DNA of 44,928 nucleotides, from positions 1-44,928 of IMG/VR virus record IMGVR_UViG_3300022226_000009. The stretch is one strand, 5' to 3'. The notes beneath the pieces were generated by a model, which had not been told where the DNA came from, searched no databases, and was given only the letters and a program-made list of their open reading frames with translations. This document shows, piece by piece, positions 1 to 5,596 of this stretch. Made by a program: the position numbers and the translations under genes. Each line of letters begins with the position of its first letter. The first letter of the stretch is position 1. The DNA comes from a virus.

Positions 1-221
1 TCACCTGCGTACTGCAGCATTTGGATGAGGTTTTTGGCTAGCGCAGCACGACTGCTGGAGTCGTTATCACGCCTATTGCGTAGCACTGCGACCCCAGTGT
101 CTCCGCAGGCAGCAATCAACGCCATGCTGTCGTACAACAGTCCCAGCAAGCGGGTTTCAAGCTGCATGCGCATACGGCGCTCATCAGCGTATTGCATGGC
201 GAAATCTACTTCAGTGGTCAT
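1..221 (-). CDS. Hypothetical protein, C-terminus beyond window
   Basis: The reading frame opens with ATG at 221 and stays open to the left edge, so at least 73 codons are seen and the C-terminus is missing. A strong Shine-Dalgarno, GGAGGT, lies six bases upstream of the ATG. The visible protein starts MTTEVDFAMQYADERRMRMQ and continues as a mostly helical, charged sequence with the stretch LLYDSMALIAACGDTG near residue 30. I do not recognise a family. It is the last gene seen in the leftward cluster and follows a perfect palindrome at 248-271, so it may form its own transcription unit or be fed by read-through. The reading frame is well supported; the function is unknown. Confidence 0.75.
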   Translation of the reverse strand, partial: MTTEVDFAMQYADERRMRMQLETRLLGLLYDSMALIAACGDTGVAVLRNRRDNDSSSRAALAKNLIQMLQYAG

Positions 222-243
222 AGTGACCTCCATAGGTTAAGGG

Positions 244-271
244 AAAACCCCGAGGTCGTACGACCTCGGGG
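244..271 (-). terminator. Perfect 24-bp palindrome followed by a short T run
   Basis: Positions 248-271 form a perfect inverted repeat (CCCCGAGGTCGT and its complement). On the minus strand it is followed by TTTT (244-247). As RNA it would fold into a very stable hairpin with a short U tail, which fits a weak intrinsic terminator upstream of the gene starting at 221. The U tract is short, so a protein-binding operator or a processing hairpin is also possible. Confidence 0.45.
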
Positions 272-368
272 AGCATGTGAGGCAGCTAACCCGTGTCAGT
301 CAGGACACTACTGTCTGCAGAGCCTTTCTGCAGAAAATCCAAAAGATGCAGGAAACCTGATCAGGGTT

Positions 369-584
369 TTACGAGCCATGGCTCAACCTACACCAGTACC
401 ACTGGGTATTGATGCCCGTGGCCGACATGAATGCCTCCCGGTGATGTGCCACCGGGAGGACTTTACACTTTGCAGTTATTGGCAGTGCTACCTCATCCGA
501 CTCAATACGAGGTCGGCTATCGTGCTTTGTCAAATACAGCCTTTGGATTTGAGTGTGCTCTCGTTTACCCGCTAATTGCACCAC
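369..584 (-). CDS. Possible small hypothetical protein
   Basis: A 71-codon frame starts with tandem GTG codons at 584/581 that overlap the TAG stop of a 29-codon frame upstream, an arrangement that allows translational coupling. There is no independent Shine-Dalgarno. The product is unremarkable apart from an aromatic C-terminal part (FMSATGINTQWYWC). A 10-bp perfect hairpin (434-459) lies inside the frame, which is unusual for a gene and lowers confidence. The opposite strand also has open frames here, so this may be non-coding. No family is recognised. Confidence 0.3.
   Translation of the reverse strand: MVQLAGKREHTQIQRLYLTKHDSRPRIESDEVALPITAKCKVLPVAHHREAFMSATGINTQWYWCRLSHGS
434..459. other. 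Hairpin with 10-bp perfect stem
   Basis: CCTCCCGGTG (434-443) and CACCGGGAGG (450-459) pair perfectly around a six-base loop. No long T run follows on either strand, so it is not a standard intrinsic terminator. It sits in a stretch (222-741) with several other inverted repeats, including 248-271, the 358-367 palindrome CCTGATCAGG and the 724-741 hairpin, and with little convincing coding sequence. The region may hold a structured RNA or regulatory sites rather than genes. Confidence 0.55.
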
Positions 585-661
585 GCTGCTAGGGCCAGCA
601 TGCTATCGGAGGCTTTCGCGCTGGACAGGGCTAGCTTATTGGAGAGGTATAGTCTCCGCAT
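572..661 (-). CDS. Possible 29-residue peptide
   Basis: ATG at 661 follows AGGTGGAGG, a good but very close ribosome-binding site, and the frame gives MRRLYLSNKLALSSAKASDS plus nine more residues ending AAWCN before TAG at 572. The second half is mildly hydrophobic. The stop codon overlaps the tandem GTG start of the next frame downstream. Its size matches other peptides of this cluster, but without homology it could be a chance frame. No function can be given. Confidence 0.35.
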   Translation of the reverse strand: MRRLYLSNKLALSSAKASDSMLALAAWCN

Positions 662-741
662 CCTCCACCTGAAATATAGGGCCGATATGCGTCTACGACC
701 AGCCTCGGCGAACGGCTGTTACTACGTGGAGACAGCCACGT

Positions 742-936
742 TTATAAGTCTGCTACCTGCCAATCAGTGCCAAGCACGTCTTCAGAAGAGAAGGCGTACG
801 GTAAGTATTGTTTGTGTTCCGGGCTGTAACGCCTGAACACTCCGTCGTCGAGCGCCAACACTAACGTTTCTGCCCAAACAGTCCTACGCACTAACAAACC
901 CCGTTTCATAGCTATTACTGCTTCTGGGAATTGCAC
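742..936 (-). CDS. Tad2-like (DUF2829 family) protein, candidate anti-Thoeris protein
   Basis: GTG at 936 is the chosen start: AAGGAG lies seven bases upstream, whereas a longer frame from TTG at 966 has no ribosome-binding site. The 64-residue product begins MQFPEAVIAMKRGLLVRRTV and ends with SSEDVLGTDWQVADL. The two ends match the two conserved ends of the Tad2/DUF2829 family as I remember it: an N-terminal F-x-EA-x(3)-hK-x-G-x(2)-V-x-R-x(2)-W motif and a C-terminal S-x-(E/S)-D-hL-x(2)-DW motif. Tad2 of phage SPO1 sequesters the gcADPR signal made by Thoeris ThsB proteins, blocking ThsA activation. This protein is shorter than typical members (about 85-90 residues), with the central part reduced. 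Family assignment is fairly secure; signal binding is inference. It lies 19 bp downstream of the exonuclease gene. Confidence 0.7.
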   Translation of the reverse strand: MQFPEAVIAMKRGLLVRRTVWAETLVLALDDGVFRRYSPEHKQYLPYAFSSEDVLGTDWQVADL

Positions 937-955
937 GTGAACGCTCCTTATCTGA

Positions 956-1525
956 TCAGCAACCAAGCACGTGATAAGCGTGCTGTATTTCTAAAACCTG
1001 GACCTTGGCATCTGCCAACGCATCATGTTTTGGGCCATCCATCAACATGACTGGGAAATCACCCTCAGGGTAGGCCATTTCCATGGCTGTGCGACAGCAC
1101 CTGGCTTCCCAGAACTTGAACGGCCATAGGATGTTCTGTTCAGCGCAGGCATGCGCCAGTATTGAACAATCAAAGTCCGGGCTTTTTGCCCAGATGCGTG
1201 TACACGTCGGGCTTATCCGGTTCAGCCATTGCGTGAAGTTCTGCAAAGCCAGCCCTAGTGGTTGGTGCGGTCCTTTGAACACAGCATCTTGAGCTGCCTG
1301 GTCTTGTATTGACCACCATTCCTTGGTGCTCTTCGACACAGTCCGTCTTTGTGTCCTGTTGTCTTTCTCACCAATGGTCACATGGAAGGTATCTTCGTGG
1401 CCCTCAGCCCGTGGGTTGAACACACAGGCACCGATAGCAATGATGGCTGCAGTGACTGCAGTATCCAGGGTCTCGATGTCTACCATTACGTGTCGGTCGG
1501 GCATTTCTGCCCGAGACAGTATCAT
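956..1525 (-). CDS. DEDD-type 3'-5' exonuclease (Rv2179c/DnaQ-like)
   Basis: The 189-residue product has all three motifs of DnaQ-fold exonucleases: Exo I with D16-x-E18 in MVDIETLD, Exo II near D117/D119 in AKSPDFDCS, and Exo III with H167 and D172 in HDALAD, giving the DEDDh set. Overall layout, with an early TAAIIAIGACVF strand and a long insert, matches the Rv2179c-like 3'-5' exoribonuclease domain common in phages. It would use two metal ions to remove 3' nucleotides from RNA or single-stranded DNA. ATG at 1525 was chosen because AAGGAAAC lies just upstream; an in-frame GTG at 1543 overlaps the preceding stop. It sits among tiny genes of the leftward cluster, so its role may be RNA turnover or takeover of host metabolism. 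Confidence 0.85.
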   Translation of the reverse strand: MILSRAEMPDRHVMVDIETLDTAVTAAIIAIGACVFNPRAEGHEDTFHVTIGEKDNRTQRRTVSKSTKEWWSIQDQAAQDAVFKGPHQPLGLALQNFTQWLNRISPTCTRIWAKSPDFDCSILAHACAEQNILWPFKFWEARCCRTAMEMAYPEGDFPVMLMDGPKHDALADAKVQVLEIQHAYHVLGC

Positions 1526-1542
1526 GTTTCCTTCGTAAGTCA

Positions 1543-1755
1543 CTAATTACACTCCCCACAAGCAGGCATATCCTCGATGGGTTCTTCGAACTCGAACTCT
1601 ACTACCAGCTCATCATGGCGAGCACACCAAACGACAATGCTGTCTCTAGTGATGCCCGTTTGGGTGCGCGACCATTCCTTTGGTGATTGCCCTCTTGGTA
1701 GCTCTTCTAAGCATTTAGTGCAATGCATGAAGCGCTGAATGTCATCGTAGGTCAC
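1543..1755 (-). CDS. Small zinc-ribbon-like protein (CxxC...CxxH)
   Basis: The 70-residue product holds HCTKCLEELPRGQSPKEW followed by VVWCARHDELVVEFEFE, so a CxxC pair and a C-x(2)-H pair about 25 residues apart could bind one zinc ion. This layout is common among short phage proteins of unknown function. GTG at 1755 is chosen as start because it overlaps the upstream TGA as GTGA and follows AGAGGTG; a longer GTG start at 1791 would overlap the neighbour more. The C-terminus adds a further C-x(2)-C (CGEC). Translation is probably coupled to the gene before. A nucleic-acid or protein-binding role is only a guess. Confidence 0.75.
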   Translation of the reverse strand: MTYDDIQRFMHCTKCLEELPRGQSPKEWSRTQTGITRDSIVVWCARHDELVVEFEFEEPIEDMPACGECN

Positions 1756-1946
1756 CAAAACATCACCTCTTTGGTCTGCAGTGACTTGCACCGCTCACAG
1801 GTACGTGAGCGCGTTTCAACCCGCAGCTTAGCCAGGCTTTCGATTCTTGACGGGCCGTAGGCTGGCCTGAGCGGAATGTTGACGGTCTGCCATCCGCTCC
1901 ATTTGTGTAGTCCTACTCGACACAGTAACTGTTCTACCTTGATCAT
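1752..1946 (-). CDS. Small cysteine-rich protein
   Basis: ATG at 1946 is preceded by GGAGAAGGA. The 64-residue product starts MIKVEQLLCRVGLHKWSGWQ and ends with RSRTCERCKSLQTKEVMFW. The N-terminal LLC-x(4)-HKW and the C-terminal CxxC could together form a zinc site; short phage proteins with this LLCxxGLHKW...RTCxRC pattern are familiar to me but have no assigned function. Its TGA overlaps the GTG of the next gene. It overlaps the end of the gene at 1828-2109 by 119 bp in another frame, so one of the two is longer on paper than in reality. Confidence 0.7.
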   Translation of the reverse strand: MIKVEQLLCRVGLHKWSGWQTVNIPLRPAYGPSRIESLAKLRVETRSRTCERCKSLQTKEVMFW

Positions 1947-2109
1947 CTGTCCTTCTCCTCTGGGTTTCCATGACCACAGCTCTGGCACCCATCATCAGGG
2001 CGCTGATCGCTACAATCTCAACCACATTGAATCCACTTATCTTCCGTACCCTAAGGTACTCCACACACCACGCAGCTATCAGTGCTTCAGCTACCTCACT
2101 CTTTTTCAT
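1828..2109 (-). CDS. Hypothetical protein with hydrophobic segment
   Basis: ATG at 2109 overlaps the end of the zinc-ribbon gene upstream by 14 bp. The first half, MKKSEVAEALIAAWCVEYLR through FNVVEIVAISALMMGARAVV, looks like genuine protein with an amphipathic helix and a hydrophobic stretch (about residues 24-42). The second half, from about residue 55, runs under the well-supported gene at 1752-1946 and is rich in Arg, Gln and Thr, as expected of an out-of-frame shadow. No good Shine-Dalgarno is seen, suggesting coupling to the gene before. Either the long overlap is real or a sequence error hides an earlier stop. Confidence 0.5.
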   Translation of the reverse strand: MKKSEVAEALIAAWCVEYLRVRKISGFNVVEIVAISALMMGARAVVMETQRRRTDDQGRTVTVSSRTTQMERMADRQHSAQASLRPVKNRKPG

Positions 2110-2278
2110 ACGGGAAAACATTGTCGTTGCCCGTGTAAACAAGTTTTTCAATCCCAATCCCATATTCTGTCTGACTTCTGCAAGCTGTACAGGCATAAGT
2201 TTCGTACCCCTCAGTGTCATTTTCCATTATCGTTTCGAGCCATTCTGTTTCATCTGACCCACATACAAGGCACTTCAT
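2096..2278 (-). CDS. Zinc-ribbon protein
   Basis: The 60-residue product begins MKCLVCGSDETEWLETIMEN and continues to YACTACRSQTEYGIGIEK. Two C-x(2)-C knuckles at residues 3-6 and 33-36 are about 26 residues apart, a classic four-cysteine zinc ribbon. ATG at 2278 follows GGAGTGCAGG; a longer frame upstream would run through the terminator at 2311-2353 and is rejected. Zinc ribbons of this size bind nucleic acid or proteins, but no partner is evident. It is the first gene after the terminator, so it depends on read-through or on a promoter that I cannot see. Confidence 0.75.
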   Translation of the reverse strand: MKCLVCGSDETEWLETIMENDTEGYETYACTACRSQTEYGIGIEKLVYTGNDNVFPYEKE

Positions 2279-2310
2279 CCTGCACTCCATCCCACATAAA
2301 TCTGCGGGGT

Positions 2311-2353
2311 TAAAAAAAGGACATGCTGCCGGAATGCGCTCCGACAGCATGTC
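2311..2353 (-). terminator. Intrinsic terminator, minus strand
   Basis: GACATGCTGTCGGA and TCCGGCAGCATGTC (2340-2353 and 2320-2333) form a 14-bp stem with one mismatch and a six-base loop, followed on the minus strand by C and seven T (2312-2318). This is a textbook rho-independent terminator. It ends the transcript that carries 5013-2410. Confidence 0.85.
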
Positions 2354-2409
2354 AGGGTGATGCTAATAACTACTTTGGTTATTGTACGTATTGTCTTCGC
2401 CTTTCGTTA

Positions 2410-2502
2410 TTAAGCATCAAGACGTGACTCAATGAACCGAGTCATCAACACACTGAGTAGTGTTGATACGAATAATGCTGCGATGAAAGTAATGATGTGC
2501 AT
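2410..2502 (-). CDS. 30-residue single-pass membrane peptide
   Basis: ATG at 2502 follows TTGGAGACAGAC, the same leader sequence found before other genes of this cluster. The product begins MHIITFIAALFVSTLLSVLM and ends with TRFIESRLDA. Residues 2-20 form one hydrophobic helix followed by a charged tail, so it should insert in the inner membrane with the tail probably in the cytoplasm. It lies between an intercistronic hairpin (2521-2549) and the terminator at 2311-2353, as the last gene of its transcript. Such peptides can be toxins, superinfection-exclusion proteins or holin-like, but nothing here decides between them. Confidence 0.75.
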   Translation of the reverse strand: MHIITFIAALFVSTLLSVLMTRFIESRLDA

Positions 2503-2520
2503 GTCTGTCTCCAAAGAATG

Positions 2521-2549
2521 CCTGGCACTAACTAAACGTTAGTGCCAGG
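2521..2549. other. Intercistronic hairpin with perfect 12-bp stem
   Basis: CCTGGCACTAAC (2521-2532) and GTTAGTGCCAGG (2538-2549) pair perfectly around a five-base loop between the stop of the 320-residue gene (2562) and the ribosome-binding site of the membrane peptide. Neither side carries a T run, so it is more likely an RNA processing or stability element than a terminator. Confidence 0.65.
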
Positions 2550-2561
2550 ACTTGGTGTTGT

Positions 2562-3524
2562 TTACGCGAAGTCATTCAGCAATGCGTTGGCATTGAGCTG
2601 ATGACCCTTGCGGGTGTCCGTGATCCATGGACGGGGGATGCGGTACTTATCAGCATCCATTTTGCCTTCCTTGATGCTTCTGGCGAGACGCCTACCGACC
2701 TTATTCAGCGTCGTGGTTATCGACCACTTGTACAGACTGTACTCGCGAGTCGGTGGCCGTGTATCCGTCGGCGCTACTGGGCTGAAGTCAAACCGCAGGT
2801 TGTAAGCACGATCGTCAGTGACGACCTTGTGGTATGCCTCAACCAGCGTGATGAGCTTGCCAGCCCAAGCACGACACTGTGCACCAGCTGCTTCCTTGTT
2901 CATCTGGGCACGTTCGATGCGTTCCTCGTCGACGTTCTGACCGTTGATCTGATTCTCATAGCTGGCAACAAGGCCGATGTAACGCTGTACGGCCTCAAAG
3001 AACCTGCTTTGGTAGTTCGTCAGCAAGTCCAAGCTCTCCGAGATCAGATCACCTGATGGTGCAGCACCCAAGAAGTCGCTGTGCCGTTTGCGCTCATCTT
3101 TCAGCTCGGCTTTGTGAGCATCGGACAGCAGCGCTGCTTCGCACATGCTGAATACAATGGGTACGTTCAGCATCACTTCGCCAATGAGCTTGGCCGTTGG
3201 GTTGATGAACCACTCGTCTTCGGGCTTGTTACCGTAGCTGGTAGCAGCCTTGACCCAAGTCCAACTGTTGTTCCAGAAAGACAGATCAGCATTGTCACGC
3301 TCATCGATGTCTTCCCTGAGTTCCTTGTTGGTATCAGGAGCTTCGTGGTTGTCCAGCATTGTCAGATGATCAATGGCATGTGAGCCACCGGCTTCTGTGT
3401 AGCTGGAGCTGGATTTCTCTTCTACTGTCACTGGTACATTGACAGCTGAGGCCTGACGCTTGGCTTCTGCAATCTCTTTTTGCAGCTTCGCGTTGATTTC
3501 TTCAAGTTGTGCTTTAGTAGGCAT
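2562..3524 (-). CDS. Hypothetical protein, 320 residues
   Basis: This is the largest gene of the leftward cluster. ATG at 3524 follows AAGGAAAC at suitable spacing and overlaps the previous stop by 11 bp; a TTG start at 3575 lies inside that neighbour and is not used. Residues 4-27 are a charged, probably coiled-coil helix (AQLEEINAKLQKEIAEAKRQ), then comes a serine-rich acidic linker (about 35-85), and a mostly helical body with NNSWTWVKAATSYGN and PTAKLIGEVMLNVP. The C-terminal part (about 250-320) is basic. No signal peptide, membrane segment or catalytic motif is seen, and I do not recognise the family. Its size and position suggest an early cytoplasmic function. Confidence 0.8.
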   Translation of the reverse strand: MPTKAQLEEINAKLQKEIAEAKRQASAVNVPVTVEEKSSSSYTEAGGSHAIDHLTMLDNHEAPDTNKELREDIDERDNADLSFWNNSWTWVKAATSYGNKPEDEWFINPTAKLIGEVMLNVPIVFSMCEAALLSDAHKAELKDERKRHSDFLGAAPSGDLISESLDLLTNYQSRFFEAVQRYIGLVASYENQINGQNVDEERIERAQMNKEAAGAQCRAWAGKLITLVEAYHKVVTDDRAYNLRFDFSPVAPTDTRPPTREYSLYKWSITTTLNKVGRRLARSIKEGKMDADKYRIPRPWITDTRKGHQLNANALLNDFA

Positions 3525-3702
3525 AAGTAGTTTCCTTAGTGTAGGTATAAACAAGGGTTTCTTTTCGGTCTTCAATTTCCACTCTTACGAGTAGTTCGGT
3601 TGGTGCACCCCGAACCATGAGTTCGACCGCTTCAATCTCATGGTCAGGAAACTCTTCATCGATGAACGAACCGTCGACAAGAGCTACACGCAAATGGATC
3701 AT
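3514..3702 (-). CDS. Hypothetical acidic protein, 62 residues
   Basis: ATG at 3702 follows TTGGAGACAG, the recurring leader of this cluster. The product starts MIHLRVALVDGSFIDEEFPD and continues as a short alpha/beta sequence with many beta-branched residues (TELLVRVEIEDRKETLVYTY). Net charge is acidic. No motif is recognised. Its stop lies inside the first codons of the next gene (11-bp overlap), so the two are probably translated together. Confidence 0.75.
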   Translation of the reverse strand: MIHLRVALVDGSFIDEEFPDHEIEAVELMVRGAPTELLVRVEIEDRKETLVYTYTKETTYAY

Positions 3703-3719
3703 AACTGTCTCCAATGCAG

Positions 3720-3842
3720 TTACCTGCACCTACGTCGATGCGCTCTCCGTTGTTGTTCATCGACGTTGTATTTGCTCGTCTTCCGTTCCGAGCGCCCCGG
3801 AGTCTTACGACTCCCTTTCTTGTTACTGACTCTTTTTCCCAT
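3720..3842 (-). CDS. Highly basic 40-residue peptide
   Basis: ATG at 3842 follows AAGGAG with a seven-base spacer, an excellent ribosome-binding site that lies in the last codons of the preceding gene. The product MGKRVSNKKGSRKTPGRSER continues to an Arg/His-rich end (QQRRAHRRRCR) and stops at 3720. With about half of its residues basic it should bind nucleic acid or an acidic protein surface. The next gene starts 17 bp downstream of the stop. Small basic peptides in early phage regions often modulate host enzymes, but no specific target can be named. Confidence 0.75.
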   Translation of the reverse strand: MGKRVSNKKGSRKTPGRSERKTSKYNVDEQQRRAHRRRCR

Positions 3843-3844
3843 AT

Positions 3845-4048
3845 TCACACTCCTTCGGGATGTTGGTAGTACTGGGCTTTTTCTTGCTCCCAGTTCATAT
3901 TGGCTGAACTGCAGTAGTCACAGACAATCACATATTTGTCTTTGGCTACAGGTAGATGGTTTTCATTACCGCGCATACCTTTGCGGCAACAGCCATGTAC
4001 TTGGCAATTGTCTGGTAGCCATGACCAACACCATTCAAGCAGTTTCAT
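3845..4048 (-). CDS. Small cysteine-rich protein, probable zinc binder
   Basis: The 67-residue product has CQVHGCCRKGMRGNENHL in its first half and IVCDYCSSANMNWEQEK in its second, so a C-x(3)-H-x(2)-CC group and a later C-x(2)-C could form a zinc site. ATG at 4048 overlaps the end of the previous gene by 14 bp and follows AAGGGAAAG. A second ATG at 4075 in frame lies deeper inside the neighbour and is less likely. The pattern recalls other phage zinc-binding peptides of unknown function. Confidence 0.7.
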   Translation of the reverse strand: MKLLEWCWSWLPDNCQVHGCCRKGMRGNENHLPVAKDKYVIVCDYCSSANMNWEQEKAQYYQHPEGV

Positions 4049-4238
4049 GTGTACTTTCCCTTTTGAAACGTGCATCCCAGTACTTGGTAGCTCTTTCGAG
4101 TCGCGCTACATCAACGCAGTGCAACTCAAAGACAGCCATCTGGTGCGGTATGCACAAACTCATCCACAGCTCCATGGGCATGTCAGCCCAGTTAAGTAGC
4201 TGCTCTAGTTGATCGTTTTGTAATAGCCAGCTGATCAT
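4035..4238 (-). CDS. Hypothetical protein, 67 residues
   Basis: ATG at 4238 shares ATGA with the stop of the membrane protein gene before it, and GGAGAGAAG lies upstream. The product starts MISWLLQNDQLEQLLNWADM and is Leu/Trp rich and helical; the C-terminal third is basic (LERATKYWDARFKRES). No cysteine cluster, membrane helix or known motif is seen. Tight coupling on both sides shows it is part of one translational unit with 4235-4522 and 3845-4048. Confidence 0.7.
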   Translation of the reverse strand: MISWLLQNDQLEQLLNWADMPMELWMSLCIPHQMAVFELHCVDVARLERATKYWDARFKRESTHETA

Positions 4239-4522
4239 TTGACTTCTCTCCAACGTAGCTTAGCGATTGCCTCGTCATCCCTGCGTACGAGTGTCAACCG
4301 TTCTGCGCCAGCGGTCTTTTTCACAATAGTGAGGAAGGCGCTGACAAACACACCGGCTGCCATGCCAGTGACCATACCTGCGAATGTGCCGATGAACAGG
4401 AACGTCAATAAGCCAGTAATGGCTATGTCCCAGAACAAAGCGTATCCAGCGACACGCCGCAGATTCATCCTGCTGAGTATCCAGCAGACTCCGATACCAG
4501 TTAACAGTGCTGCTTCAAGCAT
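4235..4522 (-). CDS. Small integral membrane protein with two or three helices
   Basis: ATG at 4522 follows GGGGAGAG. The 95-residue product has a hydrophobic stretch at residues 2-17 (LEAALLTGIGVCWILS), a long one at about 27-64 (ALFWDIAITGLLTFLFIG then AGMVTGMAAGVFVSAFLTIV) and a basic, charged C-terminal tail of about 27 residues. Two or three transmembrane helices with a cytoplasmic tail are likely. Size and topology fit a holin-like protein or an envelope-acting early protein, but no endolysin or spanin gene is next to it, so a lysis role is not supported by context. Its stop overlaps the next start as ATGA. Confidence 0.75.
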   Translation of the reverse strand: MLEAALLTGIGVCWILSRMNLRRVAGYALFWDIAITGLLTFLFIGTFAGMVTGMAAGVFVSAFLTIVKKTAGAERLTLVRRDDEAIAKLRWREVK

Positions 4523-4691
4523 GATTGCTCTCCCCGAGGTAAAACTCGTCTAGTTCGTCGTTGTATAAAATGTCTGCTTGGGTTTCTACCCATAGCAATA
4601 CAGTTTCCATGGGTAAGGTTCTTGCTTTTCTGTTGTTGGTCCTTTCATCGTATAAGTTAGCAAGATCATTCCATGTCAGTGGTTTAGGCAT
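4515..4691 (-). CDS. Hypothetical protein, 58 residues, conserved phage type
   Basis: ATG at 4691 follows AGGGAGAAAG and overlaps the end of the coiled-coil gene by 8 bp. The product starts MPKPLTWNDLANLYDERTNN and continues KARTLPMETVLLWVETQ. The pattern with PLTWxDLAxLYD followed by ARTLPMxTV-x(2)-W is one I recognise from many short hypothetical proteins of Caudoviricetes; none has a known function. The C-terminus is acidic. Its stop overlaps the start of the membrane protein gene by 8 bp. Confidence 0.8.
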   Translation of the reverse strand: MPKPLTWNDLANLYDERTNNRKARTLPMETVLLWVETQADILYNDELDEFYLGESNHA

Positions 4692-5013
4692 GATCTTTCT
4701 CCCTATCCAGATTCACTTGCACGTCGATCCAGTCTTTATCGTCATCCTGTTGAGCCCACCACTCTTCCATTTGCTTAACCAGTTCTTGGTTGTCACGTAG
4801 TAGTACGCGTTGCTCTTCCTTGATGGTGTCAAGGCTGCTGAACAGTTGTTGCTGCCGTTGAATTAGCCAGCTGTTCTGTTTGCACAGTGCCTGGTTGGCA
4901 TCAGTGAGAACATCTATCTTGGCTGCAGCTGCCGCCAAGTCGGCTCGTAATGCCTCAATAAGGCAGGATTTCATCGAAATCAGTGCTCTAAGTTTGGTCA
5001 ATGTGTCTTTCAT
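4684..5013 (-). CDS. Coiled-coil protein, 109 residues
   Basis: ATG at 5013 follows TTGGAGACA. The product begins MKDTLTKLRALISMKSCLIE and is almost entirely heptad-patterned helix with Leu/Ile spacing and Gln-rich stretches (residues 15-85), ending in an acidic, Trp-containing tail (EEWWAQQDDDKDWIDV). It should form a dimeric or trimeric coiled coil. No signal peptide is seen. It is the first gene of a transcript, downstream of a 273-bp intergenic region that should contain the promoter. Function is unknown. Confidence 0.75.
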   Translation of the reverse strand: MKDTLTKLRALISMKSCLIEALRADLAAAAAKIDVLTDANQALCKQNSWLIQRQQQLFSSLDTIKEEQRVLLRDNQELVKQMEEWWAQQDDDKDWIDVQVNLDREKDHA

Positions 5014-5286
5014 GGTTTGTCTCCAATGGTTTACAAAAAGTGAATAAAGTGATTTTGATGCGCATAATTAGTCAGATTAGCGGTTTTAAGCCAATGGTGG
5101 TGCGCTCGATGTCGCACCTCACCACGCACGAAGTACAGAGTTTTATGCACGTAGTACTCTGCACTCCGTACGCAGCCCACCACCAATCTCACCCACCAAC
5201 CACCAGCGACTCGCAGCGCGAGTCGCTTGGTCAGCGACGGAGTGCGGTGTCGAACCCGCCACCGCACCCACGTGTTCTGCCGCTCT
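5014..5286 (-). other. Structured intergenic region, probable leader and promoter of the 5013-2410 transcript
   Basis: No convincing gene is present in these 273 bases. The region holds two strong inverted repeats: AGCGACTCGC/GCGAGTCGCT around a three-base loop (about 5203-5225) and GTGCGGTG/CACCGCAC around a ten-base loop (about 5242-5268), both close to the terminator at 5287-5325. A weaker pair (ACAGAG.../...CTCTG, about 5139-5161) follows toward the gene. An AT-rich stretch at 5036-5075 could carry a promoter, but I see no clear -35/-10 pair. A small structured RNA or an operator region is possible. Confidence 0.5.
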
Positions 5287-5325
5287 AAAAAAAGGGGGAG
5301 AGCCGAGCGGTGTGCCCGGCTCTCC
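5287..5325 (-). terminator. Intrinsic terminator, minus strand
   Basis: GGAGAGCCG (minus-strand reading of 5325-5317) pairs perfectly with CGGCTCTCC (5305-5297), and the hairpin is followed by a short C run and seven T (5293-5287). It lies seven bases after the stop codon of the gene at 5332-5523 and closes the 6287-5332 transcript. Confidence 0.9.
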
Positions 5326-5331
5326 GTGGTG

Positions 5332-5523
5332 TCAGTACGCGCAGTCTTTGCGCATCGTGTGGTGCTGGACGATGTGGACTAAGCGTATGTGACGGGCAAC
5401 CTGATTAGCGATGCTTGGCGCTGCGTTTTGTGCTTTGAGCTGCATCATGGCCGTGATGTTGTTGGCCGCTTGCTGGTCAGGCGTGTGTGGTGGTGTGTAG
5501 GGAAGATTAAGAACGATCATCAT
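5332..5523 (-). CDS. Hypothetical protein, 63 residues
   Basis: ATG at 5523 (followed by a second ATG) lies behind AGGGAGACA. The product MMIVLNLPYTPPHTPDQQAA continues as a helical stretch with NNITAMMQLKAQNAAPSIAN and a His/Arg-rich C-terminus. It overlaps the end of the upstream membrane peptide by 17 bp and is the last gene before the terminator. No known domain is recognised. Confidence 0.7.
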   Translation of the reverse strand: MMIVLNLPYTPPHTPDQQAANNITAMMQLKAQNAAPSIANQVARHIRLVHIVQHHTMRKDCAY

Positions 5524-5596
5524 TGTCTCCCTGCTCGGCTTCAATGTACTTGTAGGCGAGGTACATCACCGTGATAAATCCGACGAGTTCAAGCAT
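5507..5596 (-). CDS. 29-residue membrane peptide
   Basis: ATG at 5596 follows AAGGAAGCTGACA and overlaps the end of the gene before by 8 bp. The product begins MLELVGFITVMYLAYKYIEA and ends with a charged tail EQGDNDDRS. Residues 2-19 make one hydrophobic helix. Peptides of this kind (MLELxGFxxVxYL) recur in small-gene clusters of phages. Likely an inner-membrane peptide; target unknown. Confidence 0.7.
   Translation of the reverse strand: MLELVGFITVMYLAYKYIEAEQGDNDDRS

Noticed and set aside
192-836. Plus-strand frames in the left end
   Set aside because: They cross several hairpins, lack ribosome-binding sites and run against the direction of well-supported genes.
4235-4522. Holin gene assignment
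   Set aside because: Topology fits, but there is no endolysin or spanin nearby, so a lysis label would be a guess.
5235-5290. tRNA-like sequence on the minus strand (GGTTCGACACCGC)
   Set aside because: The TTCGA loop is flanked by a stem with a G-G mismatch and no anticodon or acceptor arm fits; a simple hairpin (GTGCGGTG/CACCGCAC) explains it.
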